Shown piece after piece: positions 1 through 11,672 of a stretch of 64,000 nucleotides of DNA (positions within the stretch are counted from its first letter, which is position 1; every line of letters starts with the position of its first letter). A program made the position numbers and the translations under genes. The stretch is from NCBI RefSeq assembly GCF_018402175.1, contig NZ_JAGYJK010000017.1, positions 744,001-808,000 on the forward strand. The letters are read 5' to 3'. The notes under the pieces were generated by a model. It did not search any database. It had not been told where the DNA came from and was given only the letters and a program-made list of their open reading frames with translations. Origin of the DNA: Yoonia sp. GTDB lineage: Bacteria; Pseudomonadota; Alphaproteobacteria; Rhodobacterales; Rhodobacteraceae.

Positions 1-1148
1 TAATCCTCCAGCAAAACCCGCAAGACAGCGTTCAACACAGGCCGGCCCGCCGCTGTTGCGCGCAGCCGGTCTTCTGCAATTTCGATCATGCCCATGCCAG
101 ATAAATAACTGATTTTGCCGGACAAAGCAGACATATCCAGCCTCTCCAGCAACACGCCTTCAGTCAACCGCATCCCCATCAAAAGGCGTTCCGTCGCCTG
201 TGCCGCATCATCTAGCAGGCTGCGTGTCAGGTCGCCATTGCCGGTCTTGCGCACCTGCGATAGCCACGCCAGCGGCGCAAGCCCTGCCTCTGTCGCATAG
301 CGGCGCCCGTCCAGCGTCAGCCGGCCATGCGCCCCCGGACCGATCCCTGCGTAATCGCCATAGCGCCAATAAATCTGGTTATGGATGCTTTCGCACCCTG
401 CCCGCGCGTGGTTGGATACTTCATAACCCGCAAACCCATGCGTTGCGCAAACCTCTTGTGTCAGCGCAAACATATCCGCCGCCGCATCATCATCGGGCAG
501 CCCCCGCAGCTTTCCCGCAGCATAGCGATCACCAAAGGCAGTCCCGTCTTCAATCGTCAGCTGATACAGCGACAGATGATCCACGGCGAGGCTCAATGCC
601 TCTGCCAATTCAGCCTCCCACGCAGCCAATGTCTGTCCCTGCCGCGCATAGATCAGATCAAAACTCACCCGATCAAAGACGCCCCGCGCAATTTCAAAAG
701 CCCGCAATGCCTCATCCCGCCCATGCAAGCGCCCCAATGCCTTCAGATCAGGATCATTCAGCGCCTGTATCCCCATAGAGACACGGTTCACCCCCGCCGC
801 GCGATATCCAGCGAACCTATCTGCTTCCACTGATGTCGGGTTTGCCTCCAGCGTGATCTCGATATCATTGGCCATCGGCCACGTCGCGCGCACGCGGGTC
901 AGCACCGCTTCGACGACCGCGGGGTCCATCATGCTCGGTGTGCCGCCGCCAAAGAACACAGACCGCAAGACGCGGCCCTCGGTCTCTTTACCCAACCTAC
1001 TGATTTCGCTTAGATAAGCAGATTCCCACGCTTTGTGGTCGATCTGCGTCACAACATGCGAGTTGAAATCGCAATAGGGGCATTTGGCCTGACAGAACGG
1101 CCAATGGATATAAAGGCCAAAGCCCCCATGTTCCCAATCCTCAGCCAA
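1..1148 (-). CDS. hemW: HemW-type radical SAM protein (partial, runs off window)
   Basis: Radical SAM protein of the HemN/HemW family, now regarded mainly as a heme chaperone rather than an oxygen-independent coproporphyrinogen oxidase. The reverse-strand frame is open from the TTG at 1148 to base 1. It shows the cluster motif CQAKCPYCDF about 20 residues in, then the glycine-rich VFFGGGTPSMM segment near residue 65. The TTG start overlaps the end of rdgB and gives a typical N-terminus (EDWEHGGFGLYIHWPF). Only the last residues and stop codon may lie outside the window. The absence of the longer HemN N-terminal part favours HemW. First gene of the set hemW-rdgB-rph transcribed leftward. Confidence 0.9.
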   Translation of the reverse strand, partial: MAEDWEHGGFGLYIHWPFCQAKCPYCDFNSHVVTQIDHKAWESAYLSEISRLGKETEGRVLRSVFFGGGTPSMMDPAVVEAVLTRVRATWPMANDIEITLEANPTSVEADRFAGYRAAGVNRVSMGIQALNDPDLKALGRLHGRDEALRAFEIARGVFDRVSFDLIYARQGQTLAAWEAELAEALSLAVDHLSLYQLTIEDGTAFGDRYAAGKLRGLPDDDAAADMFALTQEVCATHGFAGYEVSNHARAGCESIHNQIYWRYGDYAGIGPGAHGRLTLDGRRYATEAGLAPLAWLSQVRKTGNGDLTRSLLDDAAQATERLLMGMRLTEGVLLERLDMSALSGKISYLSGMGMIEIAEDRLRATAAGRPVLNAVLRVLLED

Positions 1149-1749
1149 AACAACCTGCAATCAGTTTGGCAAACGCATCGGCGCGATGGCTGATCTTGTT
1201 CTTCTCCCAACGGTCCATTTCCCCGAATGTCTGGGTATGGCCCTCCGGCTGAAAGATTGGGTCATAGCCATGCCCCTGATCGCCCCGCATCGGCCAGACG
1301 ATCTGCCCCGGCATGACACCTTCGAACACCACGTCATGGCCATCCGGCCAAGCCAGCACCAGTGTGCAGCGAAACTGCGCCAGACGCGGGTAGGGGGCTT
1401 TTGCCGCTTCCAGCTCCGCCCAGGCCCGTTCCATCGCCATGCCAAAATCGCGCCCTTGCGGTGTTTCGGCCCAATCTGCTGTATAAACGCCCGGTGCGCC
1501 GCCCAATCCGTCAATCGTGATCCCGCTGTCATCCGCCAGGGCGGGCAGGCCGGTCGCCTGTGCGGCCGCATGCGCCTTGATCCGCGCATTGCCGACGAAT
1601 GTCGTCTCGGTCTCTTCCGGTTCCGGCAAGCCGTGATCGGCGTTGCTGGACAGCGTCACGCCAAAAGGCGCCAGCAGATCGGCCATTTCTTCCAGCTTGC
1701 CCATGTTATGGGTCGCGACCAACAGACGGTCGCCCGCAAACCTGCGCAT
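1141..1749 (-). CDS. rdgB: RdgB/HAM1 non-canonical purine NTP pyrophosphatase
   Basis: House-cleaning enzyme that hydrolyses dITP, ITP and XTP to monophosphates, keeping deaminated purines out of DNA and RNA. The 202-residue product has the usual family length. It begins with LLVATHNMGKLEEM, the phosphate-binding N-terminus of the HAM1 fold, and contains ALADDSGITIDGLGGAPGVY and the C-terminal KNKISHRADAF motif. Its ATG overlaps the rph stop as ATGA, and its end overlaps the hemW start, so the three genes are translationally coupled. This gene remains intact while the other nucleotide-pool and mismatch guardians in the window (mutT-like, mutS) are frameshifted. Confidence 0.95.
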   Translation of the reverse strand: MRRFAGDRLLVATHNMGKLEEMADLLAPFGVTLSSNADHGLPEPEETETTFVGNARIKAHAAAQATGLPALADDSGITIDGLGGAPGVYTADWAETPQGRDFGMAMERAWAELEAAKAPYPRLAQFRCTLVLAWPDGHDVVFEGVMPGQIVWPMRGDQGHGYDPIFQPEGHTQTFGEMDRWEKNKISHRADAFAKLIAGCFG

Positions 1750-2456
1750 CAGCGTACCGCGGCCAGTTGTAGGGCCGTCAGCTCCGCCACGCCCTTTTCC
1801 GCCAAGCCCAGCAACCCGTCCATCTGCGCACGGCTAAAGGTCGCGCCTTCTGCTGACATCTGCACCTCGACCAACCGCCCGCCGGTCATGACGAAATTTC
1901 CGTCAACCCCAGCTTCGCTGTCTTCGGGATAATCGAGGTCCAGCACTTCTTGCCCCGCATAGATCCCGCAGGAAATCGCAGCCACCGGATCGACCAGCGG
2001 ATCGCTGATGATTTGCCCCGTTTTCATCAGCTTCAGCACTGCCAGTTTCAGCGCGACCCAACCACCGGTGATCGACGCACAACGCGTGCCACCATCCGCC
2101 TGAATGACATCGCAATCTACGATGATTTGCCGTTCACCCAAGGCCACACGGTCTACACCGGCGCGCAGCGACCGCCCGATCAGTCGCTGAATCTCTTGCG
2201 TGCGGCCCGACTGGCCCTCTTTGGCTTCGCGCCGCATCCGTGTATTGGTCGCGCGCGGCAACATCCCGTATTCCGCCGTGACCCAGCCAAGCCCCGAGTT
2301 TTTCATGAACGGTGGCACACGTTCGTCGATAGAGGCCGTGCAAAGCACATGGGTATTGCCGCATTTGATCAGGCAGGACCCTTCCGCATGCATCGTGACA
2401 TTGGTCTCGATTGTCACGTTGCGCATTTCGTTGATCTGACGGCCGGATGGACGCAT
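1749..2456 (-). CDS. rph: Ribonuclease PH
   Basis: Phosphate-dependent 3'-5' exoribonuclease that trims tRNA and rRNA 3' ends. The product of about 235 residues begins [14 protein letters not shown], the standard RNase PH start, chosen at 2456 rather than the longer upstream frame. It carries the basic [20 protein letters not shown] stretch and the catalytic-site region [19 protein letters not shown]. It is divergent from hrcA across 115 bp and coupled to rdgB by a 4-base ATGA overlap. This divergent rph/hrcA arrangement is common in alphaproteobacteria. Confidence 0.96.
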   Translation of the reverse strand: MRPSGRQINEMRNVTIETNVTMHAEGSCLIKCGNTHVLCTASIDERVPPFMKNSGLGWVTAEYGMLPRATNTRMRREAKEGQSGRTQEIQRLIGRSLRAGVDRVALGERQIIVDCDVIQADGGTRCASITGGWVALKLAVLKLMKTGQIISDPLVDPVAAISCGIYAGQEVLDLDYPEDSEAGVDGNFVMTGGRLVEVQMSAEGATFSRAQMDGLLGLAEKGVAELTALQLAAVR

Positions 2457-2482
2457 GGGAATACTCCTGTTGCTTGCCGTGC

Positions 2483-2497
2483 GGGCATAGTATGCCC
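2483..2497. promoter_or_regulatory. Perfect inverted repeat between rph and hrcA
   Basis: GGGCATA-G-TATGCCC is a perfect 7+7 inverted repeat around one central base, lying between the two divergent start codons (rph at 2456, hrcA at 2572). It looks like an operator for a dimeric regulator. It is not the CIRCE consensus to which HrcA binds, so the regulator is unknown. Confidence 0.35.
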
Positions 2498-2571
2498 ACA
2501 TCTGAAATCCAACCCCGATTGACGGATCGCGCAACTTGGCCTTTACTGCCTGCGCCCTGAAAGAGGACAAC

Positions 2572-3636
2572 GTGCCAGACCAGACCCCAGACATTGCCCA
2601 GATGAACGACCGTTCGCGCGAAGTGTTTCGCCGCGTCGTCGAAGGCTATCTGGAAAGCGGGGCGCCTGTCGGGTCCCGCAGCCTGACCCGCACCCTGTCC
2701 GAAAAGGTCAGCGCCGCGACAATCCGCAACGTGATGCAAGACCTTGAATATCTTGGACTTTTGGGTAGCCCCCATATCAGCGCAGGTCGTGTGCCGACGC
2801 AACTTGGCCTGCGGATGTTCGTCGATGGTTTGCTGGAAATCGGCGATCTGGATGGCAAGGACCGCCAAGCCATCGACCAGACGATGCAATCTGCCGACAG
2901 CGATGTCGCCACCATGCTGGATCAGGTCGGGCAGGCGTTGTCGGGTGTGACACATGGCGCCAGCCTTGTGTTGACCCCGAAACACGAGGCCGCAATCAAG
3001 CATATCGAATTCGTGTCCCTCAACAAAGACCGTGCGCTGGTCGTTCTGGTCTTTGCCGATGGCCATGTCGAAAACCGGATTTTCACGCCACCCCCCGGCC
3101 AGACCCCGTCGTCGATGCGCGAGGCCGCGAATTTTCTGAATGCCATCGCTGAAGGCCATACCCTGTCCGAACTGGGACAGGTCATCGCGCGTGAAATCAA
3201 GGCCCGCCGCCGCGAGATTGACACACTTGCCGCCGAACTGGTCCAAAGCGGCCTTGCACTATGGCAAAACGAAGGCGAATCCACTGAACGCCTGATCGTG
3301 CGCGGGCGCGGCAACCTGTTGACTGACAACGAAAACGAAGGCGATCTGGAACGCATCCGATCCCTGTTCGATGATCTGGAACGCAAACGCGACATCGCGC
3401 AGTTTCTGGATCTGGCGCAGGATGGCGACGGCGTACGGATTTTTATCGGGTCCGAGAACAAATTGTTCTCTTTGACGGGTTCATCTCTGGTCGTTTCCCC
3501 TTATATGAACGCCGACCGCAAGATCATTGGCGCCGTGGGCGTCATTGGCCCGACTCGGCTGAACTATGGCCGGATCGTGCCAATCGTGAATTATACTGCA
3601 CAGTTGGTGGGCAAAATGATTGCCGACCGCTCCTGA
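2572..3636 (+). CDS. hrcA: Heat-inducible transcription repressor HrcA
   Basis: Represses groESL and dnaK-type operons by binding CIRCE and is itself kept active by GroEL. The start is the GTG at 2572, preceded by AGAGGA; the longer frame upstream has no such site. The product is about 354 residues. It has an N-terminal winged helix ([19 protein letters not shown], then [20 protein letters not shown]) and a C-terminal GAF-like half that ends with the family hallmark [20 protein letters not shown]. grpE follows 12 bp downstream, forming a heat-shock operon. Confidence 0.96.
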   Translation: MPDQTPDIAQMNDRSREVFRRVVEGYLESGAPVGSRSLTRTLSEKVSAATIRNVMQDLEYLGLLGSPHISAGRVPTQLGLRMFVDGLLEIGDLDGKDRQAIDQTMQSADSDVATMLDQVGQALSGVTHGASLVLTPKHEAAIKHIEFVSLNKDRALVVLVFADGHVENRIFTPPPGQTPSSMREAANFLNAIAEGHTLSELGQVIAREIKARRREIDTLAAELVQSGLALWQNEGESTERLIVRGRGNLLTDNENEGDLERIRSLFDDLERKRDIAQFLDLAQDGDGVRIFIGSENKLFSLTGSSLVVSPYMNADRKIIGAVGVIGPTRLNYGRIVPIVNYTAQLVGKMIADRS

Positions 3637-3648
3637 AGGAAGACAGAC

Positions 3649-4203
3649 ATGGCCGACAAAGACGCCGCATACCAAAGCCTCGATGAAATGGCCGCCGAAG
3701 GCGATATGATGGATCAAGCCTCCGAGGCTGGCATCGAGGAGTTAGAAGCGCTGCGCGCCGAACGTGACGAATTCCGTGATAAATTCATGCGCGCGCTGGC
3801 CGATGCCGAAAATACCCGCAAACGCGCAGACCGTGACCGGCGCGAGGCTGAAAACTATGGCAGCGCCCGTTTCGCCCGCGACATGCTGCCGATCTACGAC
3901 AACCTGCGCCGCGCGCTGATGTCCGCCGATGAGGCCGAGCAGGACATCAACAAGGCCCTGCTGGAAGGTGTTGAACTCACGATGCGCGAGTTGATTTCCG
4001 TGTTCAAGAAACATGGCATCGACCCGATCGTGCCGCAGGTCGGTGACCGCTTTGATCCGCAATTGCATCAGGCCATGTTCGAGGCTCCGTTGCCTGGAAC
4101 CAAGGCCGGCGACATCATTCAGGTCGCCGCCGAAGGCTTCATGCTGCACGACCGTCTGCTGCGCCCCGCGCAGGTCGGTGTGTCGTCAACGCCAGCATCG
4201 TAG
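3649..4203 (+). CDS. grpE: Nucleotide exchange factor GrpE
   Basis: DnaK nucleotide exchange factor. The 184-residue protein has an acidic N-terminus, then a long coiled coil (about residues 30-85, rich in ERDEFRDKFMRALADAENTR), and a C-terminal beta domain with GVELTMRELISVFKKHGI and the conserved DPQLHQAMFE. A GGAAGACAGAC ribosome site precedes the ATG. It is the second gene of the hrcA-grpE operon and converges on mutS, with a hairpin in the 9-bp gap. Confidence 0.96.
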   Translation: MADKDAAYQSLDEMAAEGDMMDQASEAGIEELEALRAERDEFRDKFMRALADAENTRKRADRDRREAENYGSARFARDMLPIYDNLRRALMSADEAEQDINKALLEGVELTMRELISVFKKHGIDPIVPQVGDRFDPQLHQAMFEAPLPGTKAGDIIQVAAEGFMLHDRLLRPAQVGVSSTPAS

Positions 4204-4222
4204 GCCGGGGTTCTACCCCGGC
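4204..4222. terminator. Hairpin between convergent grpE and mutS
   Basis: GCCGGGGT-TC-TACCCCGGC-type stem with a very short loop directly after the grpE stop. The mutS stop codon (reverse strand, 4213-4215) lies inside the hairpin, so one structure serves both converging genes. There is no strong T-tract. Confidence 0.5.
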
Positions 4223-6830
4223 TCCACCATCCCCCGCAGCTCGTAAATCAGCGCTAACGCCTCTTTCGGCGTTAGCTCATCCGGCAGCACCGCTTTCAGC
4301 CGCGCCTCCACCTCGGATACCTGGTGTTTCACGGGCGGTGGCGCTGGCATCGCCGCAAACAGTGGCAGATCATCCACGAACGCCTTGCGTCCACCCTCCC
4401 GTTCGCCTTTTTCCAATGCTTCCAGCACCACCTTGGCGCGGTCCACCACGACCTGCGGCAACCCGGCCAGTCTTGCCACCTGCACCCCGTAACTGCGGTC
4501 GGCGGTGCCGCGTTTCACCTCGTGCAGGAAAATCACGTCGCCGTCCCATTCCTTGACCGTGACGGTGGCGTTTTCCACGCCGTCCAGCTTGGCTGACAGC
4601 GCCGACATCTCATGGTAATGCGTGGCGAACAACGCGCGGCAGCGATTCACGTCATGCAGATGTTCCAGCGTCGCCCAGGCGATGGATAACCCGTCATAGG
4701 TCGCCGTGCCGCGCCCGATTTCATCAAGGATCACCAGCGCGCGGTCATCCGCTTGGTTCAGGATCGCCGCCGTTTCGACCATTTCCACCATAAAGGTGGA
4801 CCGCCCGCGCGCCAGATCATCCGATGCGCCAACACGGCTGAAAATCTGGCTGACAATGCCGATATGCGCGGCAGTGGCAGGCACAAACCCCCCCATCTGC
4901 GCCAAAATCGCCAAAAGCGCATTCTGCCGTAGAAAGGTCGATTTCCCCGCCATGTTCGGGCCTGTCAGCAACCAGACCCGTGCATCGCTGAGCGTGCAAT
5001 CATTGGCGACAAAGGGCGCGCCCTGCTTTTGCAGCGCCATTTCCACCACCGGATGTCGCCCGCCGGTGATCGCAAAGGCGCGGCTGTCGTCCAGCTTTGG
5101 CCGCACCCAGTTTTCAGTGCGCGCCAGATGGGCCAGCGCCGTTGCCAGATCAACCTCGGCCAGTGCGCGGGCCAGCGCACCAAGCGGGCCTGCCTGCGCC
5201 AGAGTGGCGTCTTTCAGGCTGGAATAGAGCCGCTTTTCAATCTCCAGCGCATGCCCGCCCGCGTTCAGGATGCGGGTTTCGATCTCGGACAGCTCTACCG
5301 TCGTGAAACGCACTTGGTTGGCCGTGGTCTGCCGGTGGATGAAGGTGTCGTTCAGCGGTGGGGTGAACATCTTTTCCGCATGGGTCGCGGTGGTCTCGAT
5401 GAAATAGCCCAGCACATTGTTATGCTTGATCTTGAGCGAGGTGATCCCCGTCTGCGCGATGAAATCCGCCTGCATGCCTGCGATCACCGACCGGCCTTCG
5501 TCGCGCAGCTTACGCGCATCGTCGAGTTCCGTCGTCATAACCTGCGGCGATAAACCCGCCATCGCGTGCCAGCAGCGGCGGCTCGGCGACCAAGGCCGCA
5601 TCCAGCAAGGCCAGCAAATCATCATGCCCCGCCAGATCACGCGCCACATCGGCCAGCAGCGGTGGCATGTCAGGATGCACCGGCAGTCGCGCCGCCTGTG
5701 CCATCGTGTTGCGGATCGCCGCCATGTCGCGCGGCCCGCCACGGTCCAGCGCCAGCCGCGATAGGGCGCGGTCCAGATCATGCGTGCCGCGCAAAGCGTC
5801 GCGGATATCATCACACTGCCGCGTCTGGTCCAGCATAAAGGCCACCGCATCCTGCCGCGCGGTGATGATCGCCAGATCGCAGCTGGGCGATGCCAGCCGC
5901 CGTTCCAGCAGCCGCGCGCCGCCCGCCGTCACCGTCCGGTCGATACAGGCCAGCAGCGACCCCTGCCGCCCGCCCGCCAGTGCATGGGTCAATTCCAGCG
6001 ACCGCCGTGTCGCAGCGTCGATCTGCATCGCGGATTTCTGGGTTTCGCGTACAGGCGGGCGCAGCAGCGGCAGGTTGCCGCGTTGGGTGATCTCCAGATA
6101 TTCGGCGACCGCGGACATCGCCGCAATCTCGGCACGTTCGAACGCACCGAAGGCGTCCAGCGATCCCACCTTGAACAGGGCACACAGCCGCTTTTCCCCG
6201 GCGGTGCTGTCAAAGGCCGCCGCGCCCAAGGTCGTCAGAACAGCGCCTGATTCAGACACTAATCCTGGCCCAATCGCCCTGCGCGCTGTCCACAACGATC
6301 ACTTCGCGCGGGGTCAGGCGCGCCAGTTCCGGCCCCAGTTTCGCCCCTGCGCAAGGCATCACATGAAACGCGCCCGTCGAGATATCGACCCAAGCCAGCG
6401 CGCCTTGATCACGCACAACATGAAACGCCGCCAGATAATTGTGCCGCCGCGCATCAAGCAGCGAATCCTCGGTCAGCGTGCCGGGGGTGACAAGGCGCAC
6501 AACCTCGCGCCGGACCACGGATTTGGCTCCGCGCTTTTTCGCCTCGGCGGGGCTTTCCATCTGTTCGCAGACGGCGACGCGAAACCCCTTGCGGATCAGC
6601 GTCAGAAAATACCCTTCGGCGGCGTGATGCGGCACGCCACACATCGGGATGTCATCGTCGTCATGCTTGCCGCGTTTGGTCAGCGCGATGTCCAGCGCTT
6701 CGGCGGCGGCGACGGCATCGTCGAAAAACATCTCGTAGAAATCGCCCATGCGATAGAACAGCAAGGCATCAGGATGCTGCGCCTTGATTTCCAGATATTG
6801 GGCCATCATGGGTGTGGCTGTCGTGTTCAT
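4213..6830 (-). pseudogene. mutS: DNA mismatch repair protein MutS, broken by two frameshifts
   Basis: All domains of MutS are present but spread over three reading frames. The start at 6830 gives [16 protein letters not shown] and the mismatch-reading motif GDFYEMF. The first break is near 6270, after DWARISV. The middle domains continue to about 5533, where one extra base shifts GYDTELDD into another frame. The last frame holds the ATPase: [14 protein letters not shown] (Walker A), [16 protein letters not shown] (Walker B) and FATHYHEMS, ending at 4213. With both breaks repaired the length (about 870 residues) is normal. If the breaks are real the strain lacks mismatch repair. If they are sequencing errors the gene is ordinary. 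Confidence 0.9.
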
Positions 6831-6951
6831 CTTGCCCCCGCGCACCGTCGTTGCACAGTATCCAGCAGACCATGGCGGCGAAACCCCGAAATGTATCCGT
6901 TGCGGGTGTCGGGCGGAACCCGCTATGAATGGCGGGCAGAGGGGGAACCAC

Positions 6952-9207
6952 ATGGCCAAGAACAAACTGACCCGCGAAGATGCGCTGCAATTCCACATGC
7001 AGCCGAGCACCGGGCAAATGGGAAATTCAGGCCACCGTGCCGATGACAACGCAGCGCGACCTGTCGTTGGCCTATTCCCCCGGCGTGGCGATCCCGTGCG
7101 AGGAAATCTTTGCCAACCCCGCCACCGCCTATGATTATACCAACAAGGGCAATCTGGTCGCCGTGATCTCGAACGGTACGGCTGTGCTGGGCCTGGGCAA
7201 TCTGGGCGCGCTGGCGTCTAAGCCGGTCATGGAAGGCAAATCAGTTCTGTTCAAACGGTTCGCGGACGTCAATTCCATTGATATCGAACTGGACACCGAA
7301 GACCCCGACGCGTTCTGCAACGCTGTGCGTCTGATGGGCCCGACCTTTGGAGGGATCAATCTAGAGGATATCAAGGCCCCCGAATGTTTCATCATCGAAC
7401 AGCGGCTGAAGGAAGAAATGGACATTCCGGTGTTCCACGACGACCAACACGGCACGGCGGTGATCTGTGCTGCGGGCCTTTTGAATGCGCTCTACCTGTC
7501 GGGCAAAAAGATCGAAGATGTCAAAATCGTGCTGAATGGTGCGGGGGCGGCGGGGATCGCTTGTCTGGAACTGCTCAAATCTATGGGCGCGCGGCATGAC
7601 AACTGCATCATGGCCGACACCAAGGGCGTGATCTATCAAGGCCGTACCGAAGGCATGAACCAGTGGAAATCTGCCCATGCCGTGGTCACTGATGCCCGCA
7701 GCCTTGCTGATGCGATGAAAGATGCCGATGTCTTTCTTGGCGTCAGCGCCAAAGGTGCCGTCACGCAGGACATGGTCGCCAGCATGGCCCCCAATCCTGT
7801 GATTTTTGCCATGGCGAACCCCGATCCTGAAATCACACCAGAAGAGGCGCATGCTGTCCGCCCTGATGCCATCGTCGCCACGGGCCGCAGCGATTACCCC
7901 AATCAGGTCAACAACGTGCTGGGCTTCCCTATCTGTTCCGTGGCGCGCTGGATATCCACGCCCGTGCTATCAATGACGAGATGAAGATCGCCTGCGCCGA
8001 AGCCTTGGCCGCATTGGCGCGCGAGGATGTGCCGGACGAAGTCGCCATGGCCTATGGCAAGAAACTGTCGTTCGGGCGCGATTACATCATCCCCACACCG
8101 TTTGACCCCCGTCTGATCCACCGGATTCCAACCGCCGTGGCGCGGGCTGGTATGAAAACCGGCGTCGCGCGGCGGCCCATCGTGGATATGGACGCCTATG
8201 AGCTTTCGTTGAAATCCCGCATGGACCCGACAGCATCAATCCTGCGCAGCCTGAACGCGCGGGCGCGTGCCGCACAATCGACGGTGGTTTTTGCCGAAGG
8301 TGATGATCCGCGCGTGTTGCGCGCCGCCGTGCTGTACCAGCGCGCGGGCATGGGCAAGGCGCTTGTCGTGGGCCGGTCAGACGACGTGCGCGCCAAGCTG
8401 ACCGCCGAAGGACTGGCCGAGGCTGTCGATGAAATCGAGGTGGTGAACGCCGCCAACACCACCCATCTGGAAACCTACAAGGCGTTTCTTTACAAACGCC
8501 TGCAGCGTAACGGGTTCGATGCGCAGGACATCCACAGGCTTGCCGCGCGCGACCGGCATGTGTTTGCCGCGCTGATGCTGGCGCATGGGCATGCTGATGG
8601 CATGGTGACAGGGGCGACCCGCAAATCGGCGCATGTGCTGGAACTGATCAACCATGTTTTCGACGCACAGCCGCATGATGGTGCGGTTGGTGTGACGGCC
8701 GTGCTGCACAAAGGACGGATCGTGCTGATCACCGACACGCTGGTGCATGAATGGCCTGATGAAAACGATCTGGCCGATATTGCCGAACGCGGCGCATCTG
8801 TCGCGCGCGATTTGGGGTTGGAACCGCGCGTGGCGTTTCTGTCATTTTCCACCTTTGGCTCGCCCGTGTCAGAACGCGCCGAAAAGATGCGCAAGGCTCC
8901 CGTTGTGCTGGACAACCGCCGCGTCGATTTCGAATACGAAGGCGAAATGACCGTGGATGTTGCGCTGAACCCGCGTGCGCAGGAAAACTACCCGTTTTCG
9001 CGCCTGACTGGCCCTGCCAATGTGCTGGTGGTGCCTGCGCGGCATTCTGCGTCGATTTCCGTAAAATTGATGCAGGAAATGGCGGGTGCCACCGTGATCG
9101 GCCCGATCCTGTCGGGCGTGGGCAAGCCGGTACAGATCTGTTCCACGGTGTCCACTGTGAACGATATTTTGAACATGGCGGTGATTGCCGCCTGCGGGAT
9201 CGATTGA
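6952..9207 (+). pseudogene. maeB: NADP-dependent malic enzyme fused to phosphotransacetylase-like domain, two frameshifts
   Basis: Large malic enzyme of the MaeB type: the N-terminal two thirds oxidise malate to pyruvate, and the C-terminal part resembles phosphate acetyltransferase and acts as a regulatory domain. It begins [19 protein letters not shown]. One extra base near 7010 breaks the frame before [21 protein letters not shown] second break near 7930 (a run of C shortened by one) falls in [20 protein letters not shown]. The region from 7981 to 9207 is one open frame, including KSAHVLELINHVFD and the C-terminal phosphotransacetylase-like part. The stop overlaps the next ATG. Divergent from mutS across about 120 bp. 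Confidence 0.9.
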
Positions 9208-10078
9208 TGGCCATCTGGAACCTTGGGTCGATCAATGCCGATGTCGTCTATGCCGTCCCGCATATTCCCGCCCCCGGCGAGACGCTCAGCACGACAGGCC
9301 GCCGGATGTTCCTTGGCGGCAAGGGTGCGAATATGTCCGTCGCCGCCGCCCGCGCCGCGGCGCGGGTGCATCACATCGGTGCGGTGGGAAATGACGGGCT
9401 ATGGGCGGCAGAACGCTTGCTGGAATATGGCGTGGATACCCGAAATATCGCTGTGTTAGACACTGAAACTGCGCAGGCGATCATCATGGTGGACCCTGCG
9501 GGCGAAAACGCGATCCTGCTGCATCCCGGCGCGAATGCCGAAATCCCGCAGACCACCTTGCAAAACGCGATGGCCGAGGCGCAGACCGGTGACTGGCTGG
9601 TGATCCAGAACGAAACCAACCTGCAACGGACTGCCGCCAGTCTGGGCCGCAAGATGGGGTTGCGCGTTGCCTATGCCGCCGCCCCTTTGATGCGGACGGG
9701 GTGATGGCGGTGCTGCCCTACCTTGATTTTCTGATCCTGAACGCGGTCGAGGCCGACCAGCTGCGCCAAGCCACGGGCAAGTCGCCTGGCGATCTGGACG
9801 TGGCCGATGTGATTGTGACCTTGGGCGCCGATGGGGCGGACTGGTACGGCACTGCCGGCCACCAGCATTTCCCAGCGATCAAGGTCGATCCCGTCGATAC
9901 CACGGGCGCGGGCGATACGTTCACCGGCTATGTTCTGGCAGGTTTGGATCGCGGCATGCCGATGGCGCAGGCGATCGGGCAGGCGATGCGCGCGGCTGCC
10001 CTGATGGTCATGCGCCACGGCACCGCTGATGTGATCCCTGATCTGTCCGAGGTGCAGGCATTCCAGTCCAGAGGTTGA
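9207..10078 (+). pseudogene. PfkB/ribokinase-family sugar kinase, one frameshift
   Basis: Carbohydrate kinase of the ribokinase type. The N-terminal half contains the LGGKGANMSVAAARAAARV glycine motif, near residue 35. The C-terminal half contains the catalytic anion-hole motif DTTGAGDTFTGYVLAGL. A missing base near 9685 (PFDAD spelled CCTTTGATGCGGAC) splits the gene; restored length is about 290 residues. The ATG overlaps the maeB stop, and the aminotransferase starts 4 bp after the stop, so it belongs to the same transcription unit. The substrate cannot be read from sequence; ribokinase is the closest guess. Confidence 0.85.
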
Positions 10079-10081
10079 ACC

Positions 10082-10982
10082 ATGTCCGACGTCACCACCC
10101 ACCAAGCCGAACAAGACACCCGCAACGATGCGATCCTGATCTATGTCGATGGCCGCATCGTCCCCAAGGCGCAGGCGGTTATCAGTGTCTATGACAGCGG
10201 TTTCATGCTGGGCGATGGTGTTTGGGAAGGGCTGCGGCTGTATGACGGCAAATGGGCCTTTCTGGACGACCATATCGACCGGCTATTCGAGGCTGCGAAA
10301 GCCATTGATCTGGACATCGGGTTGGACCGGAACGGTGTCATTTCCGCTTTGTTAGAGACACAAAAGGCCAATGCGCATGACCACAGACGCCCATGCGCGC
10401 ATGATGGTCACGCGCGGGGTAAAAACGCGGCCTTTCCAGCATCCGAACCTGTCGCAGCAGGGGCCGACCTTTGTCATCATCATGGAACATTCCAAGCCCA
10501 AGATCCCGCGCCCGATCACGCTGGCCACTGTCCCGCATATGCGCGGTTTGCCGATGACGCAGGACCCCAAGCTGAACAGCCATTCCAAGCTGAACTGCAT
10601 CCTTGCCTGTATCGCCGCGCAAAAGGCGGGCGCGGACGAGGCGCTGATGCTCGATGTGCATGGCTTCGTAAACACGACCAACGCCTGCAATTTCTTTATC
10701 GTGAAAAAGGGGCAGGTCTGGACCAGCACGGGTGATTATTGCATGAACGGCATCACCCGCCAAAAGGTCATCGACCTGTGCCGCGCCAATGACATCCCCG
10801 TGTTTGAACGCAATTTCAGCCTTGTTGACACCTATAGCGCGGAAGAGGCGTTTCTGACCGGCACATTCGGCGCGCAGACCCCTGTCAGCACCATTGACGG
10901 GCGCGTTATCGGCACGGGCGAGCTTGGCCCCGTCACCGCCCGCCTGCGCGCCCTTTACAAAGATTTGGTCGCCGCATCATGA
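10082..10982 (+). pseudogene. Class IV pyridoxal-phosphate aminotransferase, one frameshift
   Basis: Fold type IV aminotransferase of the branched-chain / D-amino-acid group. The N-terminus shows YDSGFMLGDGVWEGLRLYDG. After an extra C near 10375 the second frame carries the active-site lysine segment LNSHSKLNCILACIAAQKAGADEA, given here as known for the family, then NFFIVKKG and NGITRQKVIDL. Restored length is about 299 residues. Which amino acid it uses is not clear. It sits between the kinase and a sulfotransferase-like gene, which starts 4 bases before this gene's stop. Confidence 0.85.
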
Positions 10983-11672
10983 GGATCGCAATGTGGTCCG
11001 GCCCGCGGAACTTGTCGACTGCGATGATGTATGCCTTTGGCAACCGCGCCGATTGCGCGATCTGGGACGAACCCTTTTATGCGCCCTATCTGGCGGCGAC
11101 GGGGGCCGACCATCCGATGAAGGACGCAATCATCGCGGCGCATGAAACCGATCCCACCGTGGTCGCGCGGCTCTGTTTAGACACTATTCCGGCCCAAAAG
11201 CCGCATTTCTACATGAAACATATGCCGCATCACATGATCGCAGGCTTTCCGCTGGACTGGGCGGCGGATTGCGTGAACGTGCATTTGATCCGCCATCCCG
11301 CGCGTGTGATTGCCAGCTATGGCGTCAAGATGGATCACATGACGCTGGAGGATGTCGGCTACCCTCAGCAAGCCGCGCTTTATGTCAGACTGGGTGGCGT
11401 GGTGGTCGACAGCGCCGATATCCGTGCCGATCCCGAAGCGATGCTGCGTAAACTCTGTGCTGCCATTGATCTGGATTTCGATCCCGCCATGCTGCATTGG
11501 CCCGCAGGCCCGAGGGCCGAGGATGGAATCTGGGCCAGCCACTGGTACAATGCTGTGCATCAAAGCACCGGTTTCGCCGGGGCGGAGGGCGCTTTGCCTG
11601 ACCTTTCCGGTGATGCCGCTGATCTGGCAAACGCGGCCATGCCTTTCTACGAAAGACTGGCCGCGATCAAGA

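Noticed and set aside
2134-3246. Antisense 370-codon frame across rph and hrcA
   Set aside because: Overlaps two clearly conserved genes and has no ribosome site or motif.
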